Positions 1 to 5,948 are shown, numbered from the stretch's first letter. The stretch: 9,857 nt of DNA from Promethearchaeota archaeon (GCA_016839905.1 JAEOTJ010000259.1:1-9857); one strand, 5' to 3'. Program-made: numbers and translations. The notes: a model not told the origin generated them from the letters alone.

Positions 1-1
1 C

Positions 2-109
2 GAGTACCTTGTAAAGGATCACAAAGAAGTCAGGTTCCATGCTCAAAAGGTGAAAGTATCAACAATTAAAAAAAGTTCTGGCGGAAAGCTAACTTATAAG
101 TTAGGGTAG
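2..109 (+). CDS. 3' end of an unidentified protein-coding gene (partial)
   Basis: The second reading frame is open from the window edge for 35 codons and ends at TAG 107-109. It encodes a basic tail (starting EYLVKDHKEV, ending GGKLTYKLG). The stop is followed at once by two long T-runs, which is where an archaeal transcript would end, and this supports a real gene end rather than a chance frame. The tail is too short and too generic to assign to a family. It converges on msrA, whose stop lies 84 bases away. Confidence 0.5.
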   Translation, partial: EYLVKDHKEVRFHAQKVKVSTIKKSSGGKLTYKLG

Positions 110-110
110 A

Positions 111-127
111 TTTTTTTTATTTTTTTT
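111..127 (+). terminator. T-run terminator of the partial gene
   Basis: Two runs of eight or more T separated by a single A begin two bases after the TAG stop at 107-109. There is no GC stem. Oligo-T alone is the usual archaeal termination signal, so this reads as the terminator for the upstream gene on the plus strand. Confidence 0.5.
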
Positions 128-193
128 GAACTCGCTTGAATATGCTGAATAAATCTCTAAATCAATAAGGAGAATATATATATCTCTGGAGTA

Positions 194-673
194 TTAAAGG
201 TGAGTCAGACTGCGTCTAATTGTTTTTTCTGAGTATTGCTGATGATACTCCTCGGCTTCCCAAAAATCTGAAGCTGGGAGGATTTGGGTAACAATTAGTC
301 TTTCAAAATATTCTGATGTTTCGAGTTTCTTTTTAACGCTGATTGCCTTTTTTTTTTGATCCAAATTCAGATAAAAAACCGCCGAGCGATATTGCGTACC
401 CACATCAGAACCTTGACGATTCAATGTCGTGGGGTCATGAATCGACCAGAATTCCTTTAATAAACCCTTATAGGACACCTTGGAGGGATCAAATGTAATT
501 TCTATCGCCTCCGCATGCCCTGTCTCGCGAGAACACACATCTTTATAGGTAGGGTTTGGAAAATGGCCCCCTGTATATCCTACACGAGTAGAAATTACTC
601 CCTCAACCTTGCGAAAATTAGCTTCGACACCCCAGAAACAACCTGCGGCAAAAATTGCTTTTTCATACTCCAT
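194..673 (-). CDS. msrA: Peptide-methionine (S)-S-oxide reductase MsrA
   Basis: MsrA reduces the S-epimer of methionine sulfoxide in proteins and free methionine, in the cytosol, using thiol reductants. The 159-residue product opens MEYEKAIFAAGCFWG, with catalytic Cys12 in the family signature GCFWG. It continues with VGYTGG (31-36), the DVCSRETGHAEA block (45-56) and a GTQYRS block, all diagnostic of the family. A frame extension to 742 would add 23 hydrophobic residues of no MsrA character; the ATG at 671-673 puts the signature in its normal place, so that start was chosen. The only other cysteine is Cys47. The C-terminal resolving cysteines of E. coli-type MsrA are absent, so recycling probably uses an external thiol directly or Cys47. 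Divergent from msrB across about 150 bases. G+C is clearly above most of the window (25 of 60 in one sampled line). Confidence 0.95.
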   Translation of the reverse strand: MEYEKAIFAAGCFWGVEANFRKVEGVISTRVGYTGGHFPNPTYKDVCSRETGHAEAIEITFDPSKVSYKGLLKEFWSIHDPTTLNRQGSDVGTQYRSAVFYLNLDQKKKAISVKKKLETSEYFERLIVTQILPASDFWEAEEYHQQYSEKTIRRSLTHL

Positions 674-824
674 GCTATATAAGTATAAAATAAAGAACAT
701 AAACCTATATGTAATTTTATATAATTCTAAGATCAATATCACAGATTTTCTATAAGTTACTCTCTATTGAAGCCTAAAGTGTATAAGACACTACTTTTAA
801 TGATAGAATTTCCATATATGGTCT
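674..824. promoter_or_regulatory. Divergent msrA/msrB promoter region
   Basis: The 151 bases separate two outward-facing genes and must hold both promoters. For msrB, an A/T-rich box (TACTTTTAAT, 792-801) is centred about 28 bases before the ATG at 825. This suggests a leaderless or nearly leaderless transcript, and no Shine-Dalgarno is visible. For msrA, A/T-rich candidates lie at 683-695 (reading CTTTATTTTATAC on its strand), rather close to its ATG. I see no convincing operator. Shared control of the pair is inferred only from the arrangement. Confidence 0.4.
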
Positions 825-1223
825 ATGGAGTCAAATTCATCTAAAGACTTAGAAAAAAAAAAATTAACTCTGGAACAATATCATGTTCTCCGTGAGAAAG
901 GAACTGAACGGCCTTTTACCGGGAAATATTGGAATCACCATAAAAAGGGCATTTACAAATGTGCAGGTTGCGGTGCGTCACTCTTTTCTTCTGAGAAAAA
1001 GTTTGATTCTGGAACCGGTTGGCCGAGCTTTACATCTCCCCTTGAGAAGGAGAATATTCAGGAAGAGATCGATGAAACCTATGGAATGATCCGAACTGAG
1101 GTTCTTTGTAGTAAATGTGGAGGGCATCTGGGACATTTATTTAAGGACGGTCCTAAGCCCTCTGGCTGTCGATACTGTATTAATTCGATTTCCTTGGATT
1201 TTTCTGATACGAGAACTTTTTAG
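825..1223 (+). CDS. msrB: Peptide-methionine (R)-S-oxide reductase MsrB
   Basis: MsrB reduces the R-epimer of protein methionine sulfoxide and complements MsrA. The 132-residue protein is a full single-domain MsrB. It has the zinc site formed by two CxxC pairs, Cys46/Cys49 (CAGC) and Cys95/Cys98 (CSKC). It also has the [10 protein letters not shown] core (60-69), GGHLGH (99-104) and the catalytic motif RYCINS with Cys118. The position that in many MsrBs is the resolving cysteine (SGCGWPSF) is Thr64 here. An extra Cys115 sits three residues before the catalytic Cys118 (GCRYC), where most homologues I know have another residue; it could act as a local resolving partner, but that is inference. 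The start at 825 fits a TATA-like box 28 bases upstream. The gene ends in a nine-T run. Its G+C matches msrA, so the two probably share a history. Confidence 0.96.
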   Translation: MESNSSKDLEKKKLTLEQYHVLREKGTERPFTGKYWNHHKKGIYKCAGCGASLFSSEKKFDSGTGWPSFTSPLEKENIQEEIDETYGMIRTEVLCSKCGGHLGHLFKDGPKPSGCRYCINSISLDFSDTRTF

Positions 1224-1238
1224 TTGAACTTTGCGAAC

Positions 1239-1247
1239 TTTTTTTTT
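1239..1247 (+). terminator. T-run terminator of msrB
   Basis: Nine consecutive T residues begin 16 bases after the msrB stop codon, with no GC stem before them, as expected for oligo-T termination in archaea. Confidence 0.5.
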
Positions 1248-1371
1248 GAACCAGAACATTTTAATTTACTATCAATTAATGATCATACTCTATAAGCTGT
1301 ACTTTTGATAAGATTCTTAATGATAACTAAGGAACTCTTAGCGATGATATTAATAGTGCTAACTACAAATT

Positions 1372-1381
1372 AAAAAAAAAA
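1372..1381 (-). terminator. T-run terminator of the six-TM gene
   Basis: Ten A residues on the plus strand are ten T residues on the minus strand, starting 13 bases beyond the stop of the gene at 1394-2296. The 170-base stretch 1224-1393 between the two converging genes holds this and the msrB T-run and no other feature I can support. Confidence 0.5.
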
Positions 1382-1393
1382 GAATTTCTGTAA

Positions 1394-2296
1394 TTATTCA
1401 AATTCTTTTAAAATCTTTTCCGTACTCTCAGAAAGATCTCTATAATTTCTTCGAAATATTTTCGTAAACATAGGGTTTAACTTAATATAAATCAGATAAG
1501 CTGGCACCATAAAGAACATCATTATAAATGTTTCGAGCAAGACAAAAATTATTCGCTCAGTATCATTTATACTAACATAGAAACTTAATGCTGTAACAAA
1601 AAATATAATCGAGGAGATTCCAGCATAACCTTTTATCATACTATTAAATTTTATATATGTAGGTTCAATTTCGAATAATTTATCCTTTTTATTATTAGGA
1701 ATCTTATAATGCATTAATCCAATATCCTTCATTGTCCAAGAAATTGATAATAATCCAACAGCAAAAGGAAGAATAAGTAGCGATAATCCACCAAAAGTAC
1801 GTGAATAATAAAGTGGATTTTCTTTATATGCTGCTATAGATTCAGGACGGCCAATATAACTCTGTTCTACTAGCGCATCGGACGTTAACAACGCAGGATC
1901 TATTATACCCATGGAAACTAATGCAGCATTAAGACCCATAATTAATAGAAAAAGGAATATAGCTCTCTTGAAAAATAAATTTGGATCCAATTCTAAAGAT
2001 CCTGTATCTACATACCCATTTTTATATTTAGACCATACTTTATTTTTCAAAAACATAATAGCTGGAATAAAAATTAATGGAAAAAGAACAATGCATACTA
2101 TAGTAACCAAAGATGGCCATAAAAAGCCGAAGATTAGCATATGAGTATTATATTCCAAACCAGTGAATTCCATTGTTTGACCTTGATGAGACTCGTTACT
2201 TGCCGACGTTATTCCCATAATTAATGCTATAACACCAAGAATATATATTATTAATTTCGAGATCTTATCTTTATTATTTTTTTTTTCATCATTCAT
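1394..2296 (-). CDS. Six-transmembrane protein of unknown function
   Basis: I do not recognise a family. The 300-residue product has a short charged cytoplasmic-type head (MNDEKKNNKDK) and six clear hydrophobic segments at about 13-31, 53-82, 110-132, 167-187, 222-241 and 247-271. A 34-residue polar stretch (133-166) separates segments 3 and 4. The charged tail (277-300, RRNYRDLSESTEKILKEFE) looks like a short cytosolic helix. No transporter signature, catalytic motif or heme/metal ligand pattern is visible. The ATG at 2296 is supported by a TATA-like box at 2321-2332 that would place transcription start only a few bases upstream of it. A ten-T run follows the stop. The gene stands alone: msrB converges on it, and upstream lies a 600-base gene-free region, so context gives no functional hint. 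Low G+C like the LRR-TIR gene. Confidence 0.75.
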   Translation of the reverse strand: MNDEKKNNKDKISKLIIYILGVIALIMGITSASNESHQGQTMEFTGLEYNTHMLIFGFLWPSLVTIVCIVLFPLIFIPAIMFLKNKVWSKYKNGYVDTGSLELDPNLFFKRAIFLFLLIMGLNAALVSMGIIDPALLTSDALVEQSYIGRPESIAAYKENPLYYSRTFGGLSLLILPFAVGLLSISWTMKDIGLMHYKIPNNKKDKLFEIEPTYIKFNSMIKGYAGISSIIFFVTALSFYVSINDTERIIFVLLETFIMMFFMVPAYLIYIKLNPMFTKIFRRNYRDLSESTEKILKEFE

Positions 2297-2320
2297 CTCA
2301 TATCCCCAAAAAAAATGATT

Positions 2321-2332
2321 ATTTTTATATTA
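2321..2332 (-). promoter_or_regulatory. TATA-like box of the six-TM gene
   Basis: On the minus strand this reads TAATATAAAAAT, centred about 30 bases before the ATG at 2296. An archaeal start site some 26 bases downstream would leave a leader of only a few bases. GGGGAT at 2302-2307 is not a classical Shine-Dalgarno, so short-leader translation is the simpler reading. Confidence 0.4.
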
Positions 2333-2540
2333 GACATAGTATAATTTAAAACTTTTAACTATTTTTTCAAATTAATGATAATTTAAAAATTAACTCCTTT
2401 TTATTTTATCCTCAACTATTTTCTTCGATTTAAAAAACCAGCTCTACTTAAAAATCAAAACAGAGAAAAGATTTTCTGGATTATGGATATATATAGAGGA
2501 GATATGTAAAACTTGACTCCAAATCTCTGATATAATCTAT

Positions 2541-2690
2541 TAAATTCATTAAAAAATATGGTAGGAAAAAATAGTAAGATAGTTCGTATAAAATGTTTGT
2601 TAAGAAGGATAGTTCAGATAAAAAGTTCTGATGGAAAGTTTTTCAAATTTTAGTTCAGATAAAAAGTTCTGACAAGTTAAATATATAAGC
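2541..2690 (+). repeat. Dispersed noncoding repeat, copy A
   Basis: Positions 2541-2670 align without a single gap to 5021-5150, with 97 of 130 bases identical by my block-by-block count. After a short unalignable stretch, both copies end in a TATA-like A/T string (A: TTAAATATATAA at 2677-2688; B: TTTAAATATAA near 5160). Neither copy has an open frame. Conservation is strongest in the blocks around 2611-2620 and 2651-2660 (9 of 10 each). Copy A has no gene in front of it on the plus strand, whereas copy B sits directly before a gene. Confidence 0.8.
2610..2672 (+). repeat. Two exact 22-bp direct repeats, 41-bp period, inside copy A
   Basis: A 22-base string beginning TAGTTCAGATAAAAAG occurs identically at 2610-2631 and 2651-2672, start to start 41 bases. 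A weaker copy (15 of 22) starts at 2580. Each unit contains the small dyad TCAGA...TCTGA. The equivalent positions in copy B (5090-5111 and 5131-5152) keep the same 41-base period but have drifted. The arrangement resembles iterated binding sites. Confidence 0.8.
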
Positions 2691-2860
2691 TGCAAATACA
2701 ATTTTTTGATTAACAAAGCTCAACTTAAAAGTTCGCTAAATATTTTCTAAGAGAATATAGTTTCTCTAAGAAAAGAGAGTGAGGTAAAAATAACTCTGAG
2801 GGTAATTCTTCATTTGAAAAACATTTGTATATTTCTTCTAAATTTAATAATTATTGTGGG

Positions 2861-2887
2861 AAATTTAAAAAATGGAATTTTAAATTT
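2861..2887 (-). terminator. Perfect AT hairpin just downstream of the LRR-TIR gene
   Basis: AAATTTAAAA (2861-2870) and TTTTAAATTT (2878-2887) are perfect 10-bp inverted arms around a 7-base loop, beginning 12 bases after the stop at 2899-2901. The stem is all A/T, so its stability is modest. On the minus strand a run of six T (2867-2872) lies at the loop side of the distal arm. It is probably a 3'-end or termination element for the LRR-TIR transcript, though an A/T-only palindrome in AT-rich DNA can arise by chance. Confidence 0.4.
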
Positions 2888-2898
2888 GGATAAAGGAT

Positions 2899-4554
2899 TT
2901 ACTTATTCTCAAGCTTTTCTATTCTTCGAATTATTTCACTAAGTCTTTCATCTAACATCAATCGAAATCTCTCATATATATCCATAATGCTTTTTGCTCG
3001 ATTATCTTTATCCATTAAATCGATTTCTTGTTTAAAATTCTCAATATAGGTATATAAATTTTCTAAAAAACTATTAAAATCTTTTTTATCATATTCTAAT
3101 CCTAATTCACGAGAGAGTTTGATTTCTGCCAGATCCTGCCAATTTACATCATCACCCTTTAGGGGAATCACAGGGATGGAAAATTTATCTGCGAGCTGTA
3201 ATTCATTCGCGCAATCAAGCGAATTAAATACAGACTTCTGAGTAGCAATAAATAATATTAGCTGACTTTTCTGTACATTGTCTAACATCCACTCATCAAT
3301 ATTTCCGGCAAGATCTTCTTCACAAAAAAATACTTGTGATATATCTTTTTGTTTTTCTAAATATTCTACGAGTTCTTTTATGTGATAAGGTTCAAAATCG
3401 ATAACTGCATGAGAAATAAAAATTTTTATAGTTGCTTTCTTCCTAAGATACTCTCTAATTAAGTCAGGGACTTTTTGAGAGATAGTCATATTCTCATCAT
3501 CAAGAGGATTGCCACTTAGATTTAGATCAGTAAGTTCCTTCAATGACCATAATTGGGTTGGGATCTCGGTAAACTTATTGTTACTTAGATTTAATTTTTT
3601 GATTGATGTTAAATTAACAAAAGAGTCTGGTAATGATGTTAATTCATTTTTAGATAAATCCAACTCTTTTAGTTCAGTTAATTCTCCAAAAGATTCAGGT
3701 AACGACTTTAATGAATTATTATATAATAGTAACTTTTTTAATCCATTTATTTTACCAAAACTCTCCGGAAGCCCTTCTAAATCAAATTCAGATATCGCCA
3801 TTTGTGCTATCTTTTTATCTATAGTCCTTAGTTCAATAGCATTTAATTCAAAAAAATTATGTTGGAGGTTTGTATCTCGCTCTTTTTGTGAATAAGTGTC
3901 AAGACTACGACCAAAAACAATATTCTCCCCTTTTATATTTCGTATACTTCGGATGATCTCTGCCTGATCTTTGGGAAGTTCTAGATCAACACACATCTTA
4001 TGTATTGAATCTCTTATTTCGACATCTTTATCATGTAAGGCTTTTAATATGTCTATATTATTTTTATTCAACTCTAAGGTACCATTTCGAGACCATATAA
4101 AAAATTTCTTTAATTTAGGTAAACTTGGTAGCCATTTAGGTAAATTGACTATTTCATGCCTTGTTAAGTCAATCTCTTCAAGGTTTTTAAATTCTTTTAA
4201 AAAATCAGGAATTTCAGTAAGAAAACTAAATCTTATTTCTAATCCTTTAATATAATTTATATCTTTAAACCAATCAAGAAAGATTTTCTCTTTTGTACGA
4301 AAAATAATAAAGCGTTCAATATTTTTTAGCTTTTTAACTTGTTCACCTATAAGCTTAAGTTTATCCTCATTTATATCTCCCGTTGCAAAGTCAAAACCAA
4401 GTATATTTATTCTTCCCTCCTTATTAAAATTATAAAGATATTTTTTTACGGAAGGATGGGTCATTTGGACTAAATTGAAGACACCACCACAAATTTCATT
4501 CATTTTTTCTATAGGCTTTCGATCTTCTTTATGTACTCTTTTATCTATGCTCAT
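2899..4554 (-). CDS. Leucine-rich-repeat protein with C-terminal TIR domain
   Basis: The 551-residue product has no signal peptide or membrane segment. Residues 1-100 are not assigned. Two LRR-like turns lie at about 104-155 (IPDFLKEFKNLEEIDL, LPKWLPSLPKLKKFFI), followed by a helical linker (165-250). A regular LRR array of about 23-residue units lies at 255-350 (LPESFGKINGLKKLLLYNN, LPESFGELTELKELDLSKN, LPDSFVNLTSIKKLNLSNN). The TIR domain covers about 376-475: strand/box 1 IKIFISHA, FFCEEDL (409-415), and SLDCANEL with Cys448 and Glu451, matching the S-x-D/W-C-x-x-E pattern whose glutamate is catalytic in NAD-cleaving TIRs. The last 50 residues are charged and coiled-coil-like. The LRR-then-TIR order is that of Toll-like receptors but without a membrane span. 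A sensor plus NADase or signalling effector role is inferred. The start at 4554 is backed by GGTGA at 4560-4564. The gene is alone and lies between repeats A and B. Confidence 0.9.
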   Translation of the reverse strand: MSIDKRVHKEDRKPIEKMNEICGGVFNLVQMTHPSVKKYLYNFNKEGRINILGFDFATGDINEDKLKLIGEQVKKLKNIERFIIFRTKEKIFLDWFKDINYIKGLEIRFSFLTEIPDFLKEFKNLEEIDLTRHEIVNLPKWLPSLPKLKKFFIWSRNGTLELNKNNIDILKALHDKDVEIRDSIHKMCVDLELPKDQAEIIRSIRNIKGENIVFGRSLDTYSQKERDTNLQHNFFELNAIELRTIDKKIAQMAISEFDLEGLPESFGKINGLKKLLLYNNSLKSLPESFGELTELKELDLSKNELTSLPDSFVNLTSIKKLNLSNNKFTEIPTQLWSLKELTDLNLSGNPLDDENMTISQKVPDLIREYLRKKATIKIFISHAVIDFEPYHIKELVEYLEKQKDISQVFFCEEDLAGNIDEWMLDNVQKSQLILFIATQKSVFNSLDCANELQLADKFSIPVIPLKGDDVNWQDLAEIKLSRELGLEYDKKDFNSFLENLYTYIENFKQEIDLMDKDNRAKSIMDIYERFRLMLDERLSEIIRRIEKLENK

Positions 4555-4559
4555 TTATT

Positions 4560-4564
4560 TCACC
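4560..4564 (-). promoter_or_regulatory. Shine-Dalgarno GGTGA of the LRR-TIR gene
   Basis: On the minus strand GGTGA lies five bases before the ATG at 4552-4554. It matches the standard 16S anti-Shine-Dalgarno core and supports this start. It is one of the few ribosome binding sites visible in a window where other starts look leaderless. Confidence 0.5.
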
Positions 4565-4689
4565 ATCTAATAATATTAGTGTATTGAGAGTTAAATGAAT
4601 TATAATTTAAATTTTTTTACTTATTTGATAATTTTTTCTAAAAGAAAAAATGCACCTAGGATAGGCAAATTGGAAAAAATATGATTTTG

Positions 4690-4708
4690 GGGGGACATTA
4701 TGTCCCCC
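4690..4708. repeat. GC-rich 9-bp perfect palindrome
   Basis: GGGGGACATTATGTCCCCC has perfect nine-base arms about a single central T, which is striking in DNA of roughly 30% G+C. On the plus strand it is followed by TTTT, the form of a bacterial-type intrinsic terminator, but no plus-strand gene precedes it. On the minus strand no T-run follows. It could also be the long variable arm of a decayed class II tRNA, given the string just after it. Confidence 0.6.
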
Positions 4709-4711
4709 TTT

Positions 4712-4733
4712 TGGGTCGAATCCCGTCAGTTCC
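4712..4733 (+). pseudogene. Possible 3' fragment of a tRNA gene
   Basis: GGGTCGAATCCC (4713-4724) resembles a T-arm (GGGTTCGAATCCC) lacking one loop T. It is followed by GTCAGTTCCA, which would read as the 3' acceptor strand plus discriminator and CCA or CA. No complementary 5' acceptor strand (GGAACTG) and no D or anticodon arm are found in the 120 bases upstream. At best this is a 3' remnant such as an old integration footprint; it may equally be chance. Confidence 0.2.
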
Positions 4734-4967
4734 ATTAAATATTGTTCAAGTCTCCTTTTAATAAAGGCATTCCCGTGCTTCTCATTGAAGACGAAATAAA
4801 AAATGCATATTGAAAAAAAGGAATCAAACCCACCATAAATTTTTAAGACAAACATAATAAATGAAATTTTTCATGAAATTTTTATACGTCTGGGAAAGGA
4901 TTTTTTTTTGGAAAACTTTGGTTTTTTTTAAAAAAGAACCCTTCATCCTATCTTTTTATTTAAAAAT

Positions 4968-5027
4968 GAATTAGCAATTATTTTGGAAACTCACATGAGA
5001 TGTGAATTTCTAAAATAATGCAAATTC
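4968..5027. repeat. 60-nt imperfect palindrome
   Basis: The inner arms 4977-4996 and 5000-5019 pair over 20 positions, with 18 Watson-Crick pairs, one G-T and one mismatch, around the loop GAG. The pairing resumes outward with GC/GC and GAATT/AATTC (4968-4972 with 5023-5027) after a one-base bulge and one mismatch. It ends where repeat copy B begins, so it may be a structured part of that element or an independent cruciform or hairpin RNA. Confidence 0.7.
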
Positions 5028-5170
5028 TTTAAAAAACATACTAGGGTAAAAATATAGGATAGATCGTTCAAAATATTCGTTAAAAAAGGGAATTCAGATA
5101 AAAGAGTTTGATAGAAGGATTTTTAAATATTAGTTCAAATAAATAATTCTATCAATACTTTTAAATATAA
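5021..5170 (+). repeat. Dispersed noncoding repeat, copy B
   Basis: This is the partner of copy A at a constant offset of 2480 bases (97 of 130 identical, gap-free, over 5021-5150). Its 3' end carries the TATA-like string TTTAAATATAA that fits the start of the FAH-family gene, so part of the repeat probably works as that gene's upstream control region. The 41-base internal period of copy A is retained but both units have drifted. Confidence 0.8.
5159..5169 (+). promoter_or_regulatory. TATA-like box of the FAH-family gene
   Basis: The A/T string around 5159-5169 is centred near 5164. An archaeal start site about 26 bases on falls at about 5190, exactly the second in-frame ATG. It would leave the first ATG (5175) upstream of the transcript, so this box decides the start in favour of 5190. 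Confidence 0.5.
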
Positions 5171-5189
5171 TCCAATGGAACTACTTATT

Positions 5190-5861
5190 ATGAAGATTGG
5201 TAATTTTGATATCAATCCTACAAAAGTTATTTGTTTGGGTAAAAACTATTTAGATCATGCAAAAGAAACCGGTTCAGACGCACCAAAAGAACCCATTCTA
5301 TTTGCAAAGACTCCAAATTGCTTAATTCTTAATAATGAGCCGATAATCTATCCGAAGAAGTTATATGAAAAACGGGCACTTAATCGAGTCGATTATGAAC
5401 TAGAACTCGCTGTTATTATCAAGGATCAATGCAAAAATGTCTTACAAAACGAAGCTCTTGATTATATAATAGGTTATACTGTATTTAATGATGTGACGGC
5501 GCGAAAGATACAATTAAAGGCAATCCGTATGGCACACCCTTGGTATTTATCGAAGTCCATGGATACTTTTGGTCCAATTGGTCCAAGAATAGCCCCTCCA
5601 GAGGAGATAGGAGACCCTCACAATCTTCAGATTGAATTAAAAGTAAACGGAGATATTAAACAGGAATCAAATACGCAGTATTTGATTTTTAAAATTCCAT
5701 TCTTAATTGAATATATTTCAAGTTTTATTACTTTAGAACCCGGAGATATAATTGCTACAGGAACTCCCGCGGGAATTGGTCCAATTACTCCAGGAGATCA
5801 AATTGAAGCAACAATTGAAAAAATAGGTACGCTTTCAAATAAAGTTATCCTTGAAAAATAG
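5190..5861 (+). CDS. Fumarylacetoacetate hydrolase family protein, FAHD1-like
   Basis: A single-domain member of the FAH superfamily, cytosolic and metal-dependent, cleaving or decarboxylating short 2-oxo-acids. The 223-residue product (MKIGNFDINP...) matches the length of FAHD1-type acylpyruvases and oxaloacetate decarboxylases. Visible are CLGKNYLDHAKE (15-26, catalytic-site His23), VDYELELAV with metal ligands Glu70 and Glu72, FNDVTARKIQ with Asp101, LSKSMDTFGP with Lys122, KVNGDIKQ and the GDIIATGTPAGIGP signature near the C-terminus. The frame opens at 5175 (five residues more, MELLI), but the TATA-like box at 5159-5169 favours 5190 and a leaderless message. The substrate cannot be set from sequence: acylpyruvate, fumarylpyruvate, oxaloacetate and homoprotocatechuate intermediates are all handled by this family. 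No aromatic-degradation genes are nearby. It converges with the seven-TM gene. Confidence 0.92.
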   Translation: MKIGNFDINPTKVICLGKNYLDHAKETGSDAPKEPILFAKTPNCLILNNEPIIYPKKLYEKRALNRVDYELELAVIIKDQCKNVLQNEALDYIIGYTVFNDVTARKIQLKAIRMAHPWYLSKSMDTFGPIGPRIAPPEEIGDPHNLQIELKVNGDIKQESNTQYLIFKIPFLIEYISSFITLEPGDIIATGTPAGIGPITPGDQIEATIEKIGTLSNKVILEK

Positions 5862-5948
5862 TATCTTTATTTCTGATTTATGTTTCAAAGATAATAATAA
5901 TTTGCTATATTTCATTTAACCTATTAAATTGCACATGTCATAATCATG

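Larger units (their letters stand above)
2297..2898. other. Gene-free region carrying repeat copy A
   Basis: About 600 bases have no credible reading frame on either strand. In order there are: the promoter of the six-TM gene; a small palindrome AGAAAA-GA-TTTTCT (2464-2477); repeat copy A (2541-2690) with its internal 41-base periodicity and a TATA-like end; a weak 6-bp hairpin AGAGAA/TTCTCT (2750-2755 and 2762-2767); and the hairpin downstream of the LRR-TIR gene (2861-2887). A plus-strand transcript starting from the TATA-like end of copy A would run towards the 3' end of the LRR-TIR gene. Confidence 0.6.
4555..5174. other. Gene-free region with palindromes and repeat copy B
   Basis: Some 620 bases separate the LRR-TIR start from the FAH-family gene. 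In order: the LRR-TIR promoter; a GC-rich palindrome (4690-4708) next to a T-arm-like string (4712-4733); a stretch of about 100 bases of raised G+C with open minus-strand frame but no recognisable protein; a tandem 12-base repeat (two copies of ATGAAATTTTT at 4861-4871 and 4873-4883); a 60-base imperfect palindrome (4968-5027); and repeat copy B. The minus-strand frame at 4607-4855 (82 codons) has hydrophobic and phenylalanine-rich ends and no family I recognise; I treat it as unproven. Confidence 0.5.

Noticed and set aside
71..90. 17 of 20 match to repeat A at 2621-2640
   Set aside because: It lies within the partial coding frame, does not extend on either side, and is partly an A-run; chance is likely in this composition.
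674..742. N-terminal extension of MsrA by 23 residues
   Set aside because: The added residues are hydrophobic and unlike any MsrA head I know; the ATG at 671-673 places GCFWG at the normal distance from the start.
2628..2672. C/D box guide RNA (TGATGG and CTGA boxes in repeat A)
   Set aside because: The boxes are imperfect, the spacing is too long for one guide, and CTGA is not kept at the equivalent place in copy B (CTAT).
2580..2691. CRISPR array
   Set aside because: Only two exact units, 19-base spacing, no repeat-like spacer size range and no cas genes; the similarity extends through the between-unit sequence to copy B.
4607..4855. Minus-strand 82-codon frame (MFVLKIYGGF...)
   Set aside because: No recognisable domain and phenylalanine-rich low-complexity ends. 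Its MELTGFDP stretch is just what the antisense of a tRNA T-arm/acceptor end would encode, so it is not listed as a gene.
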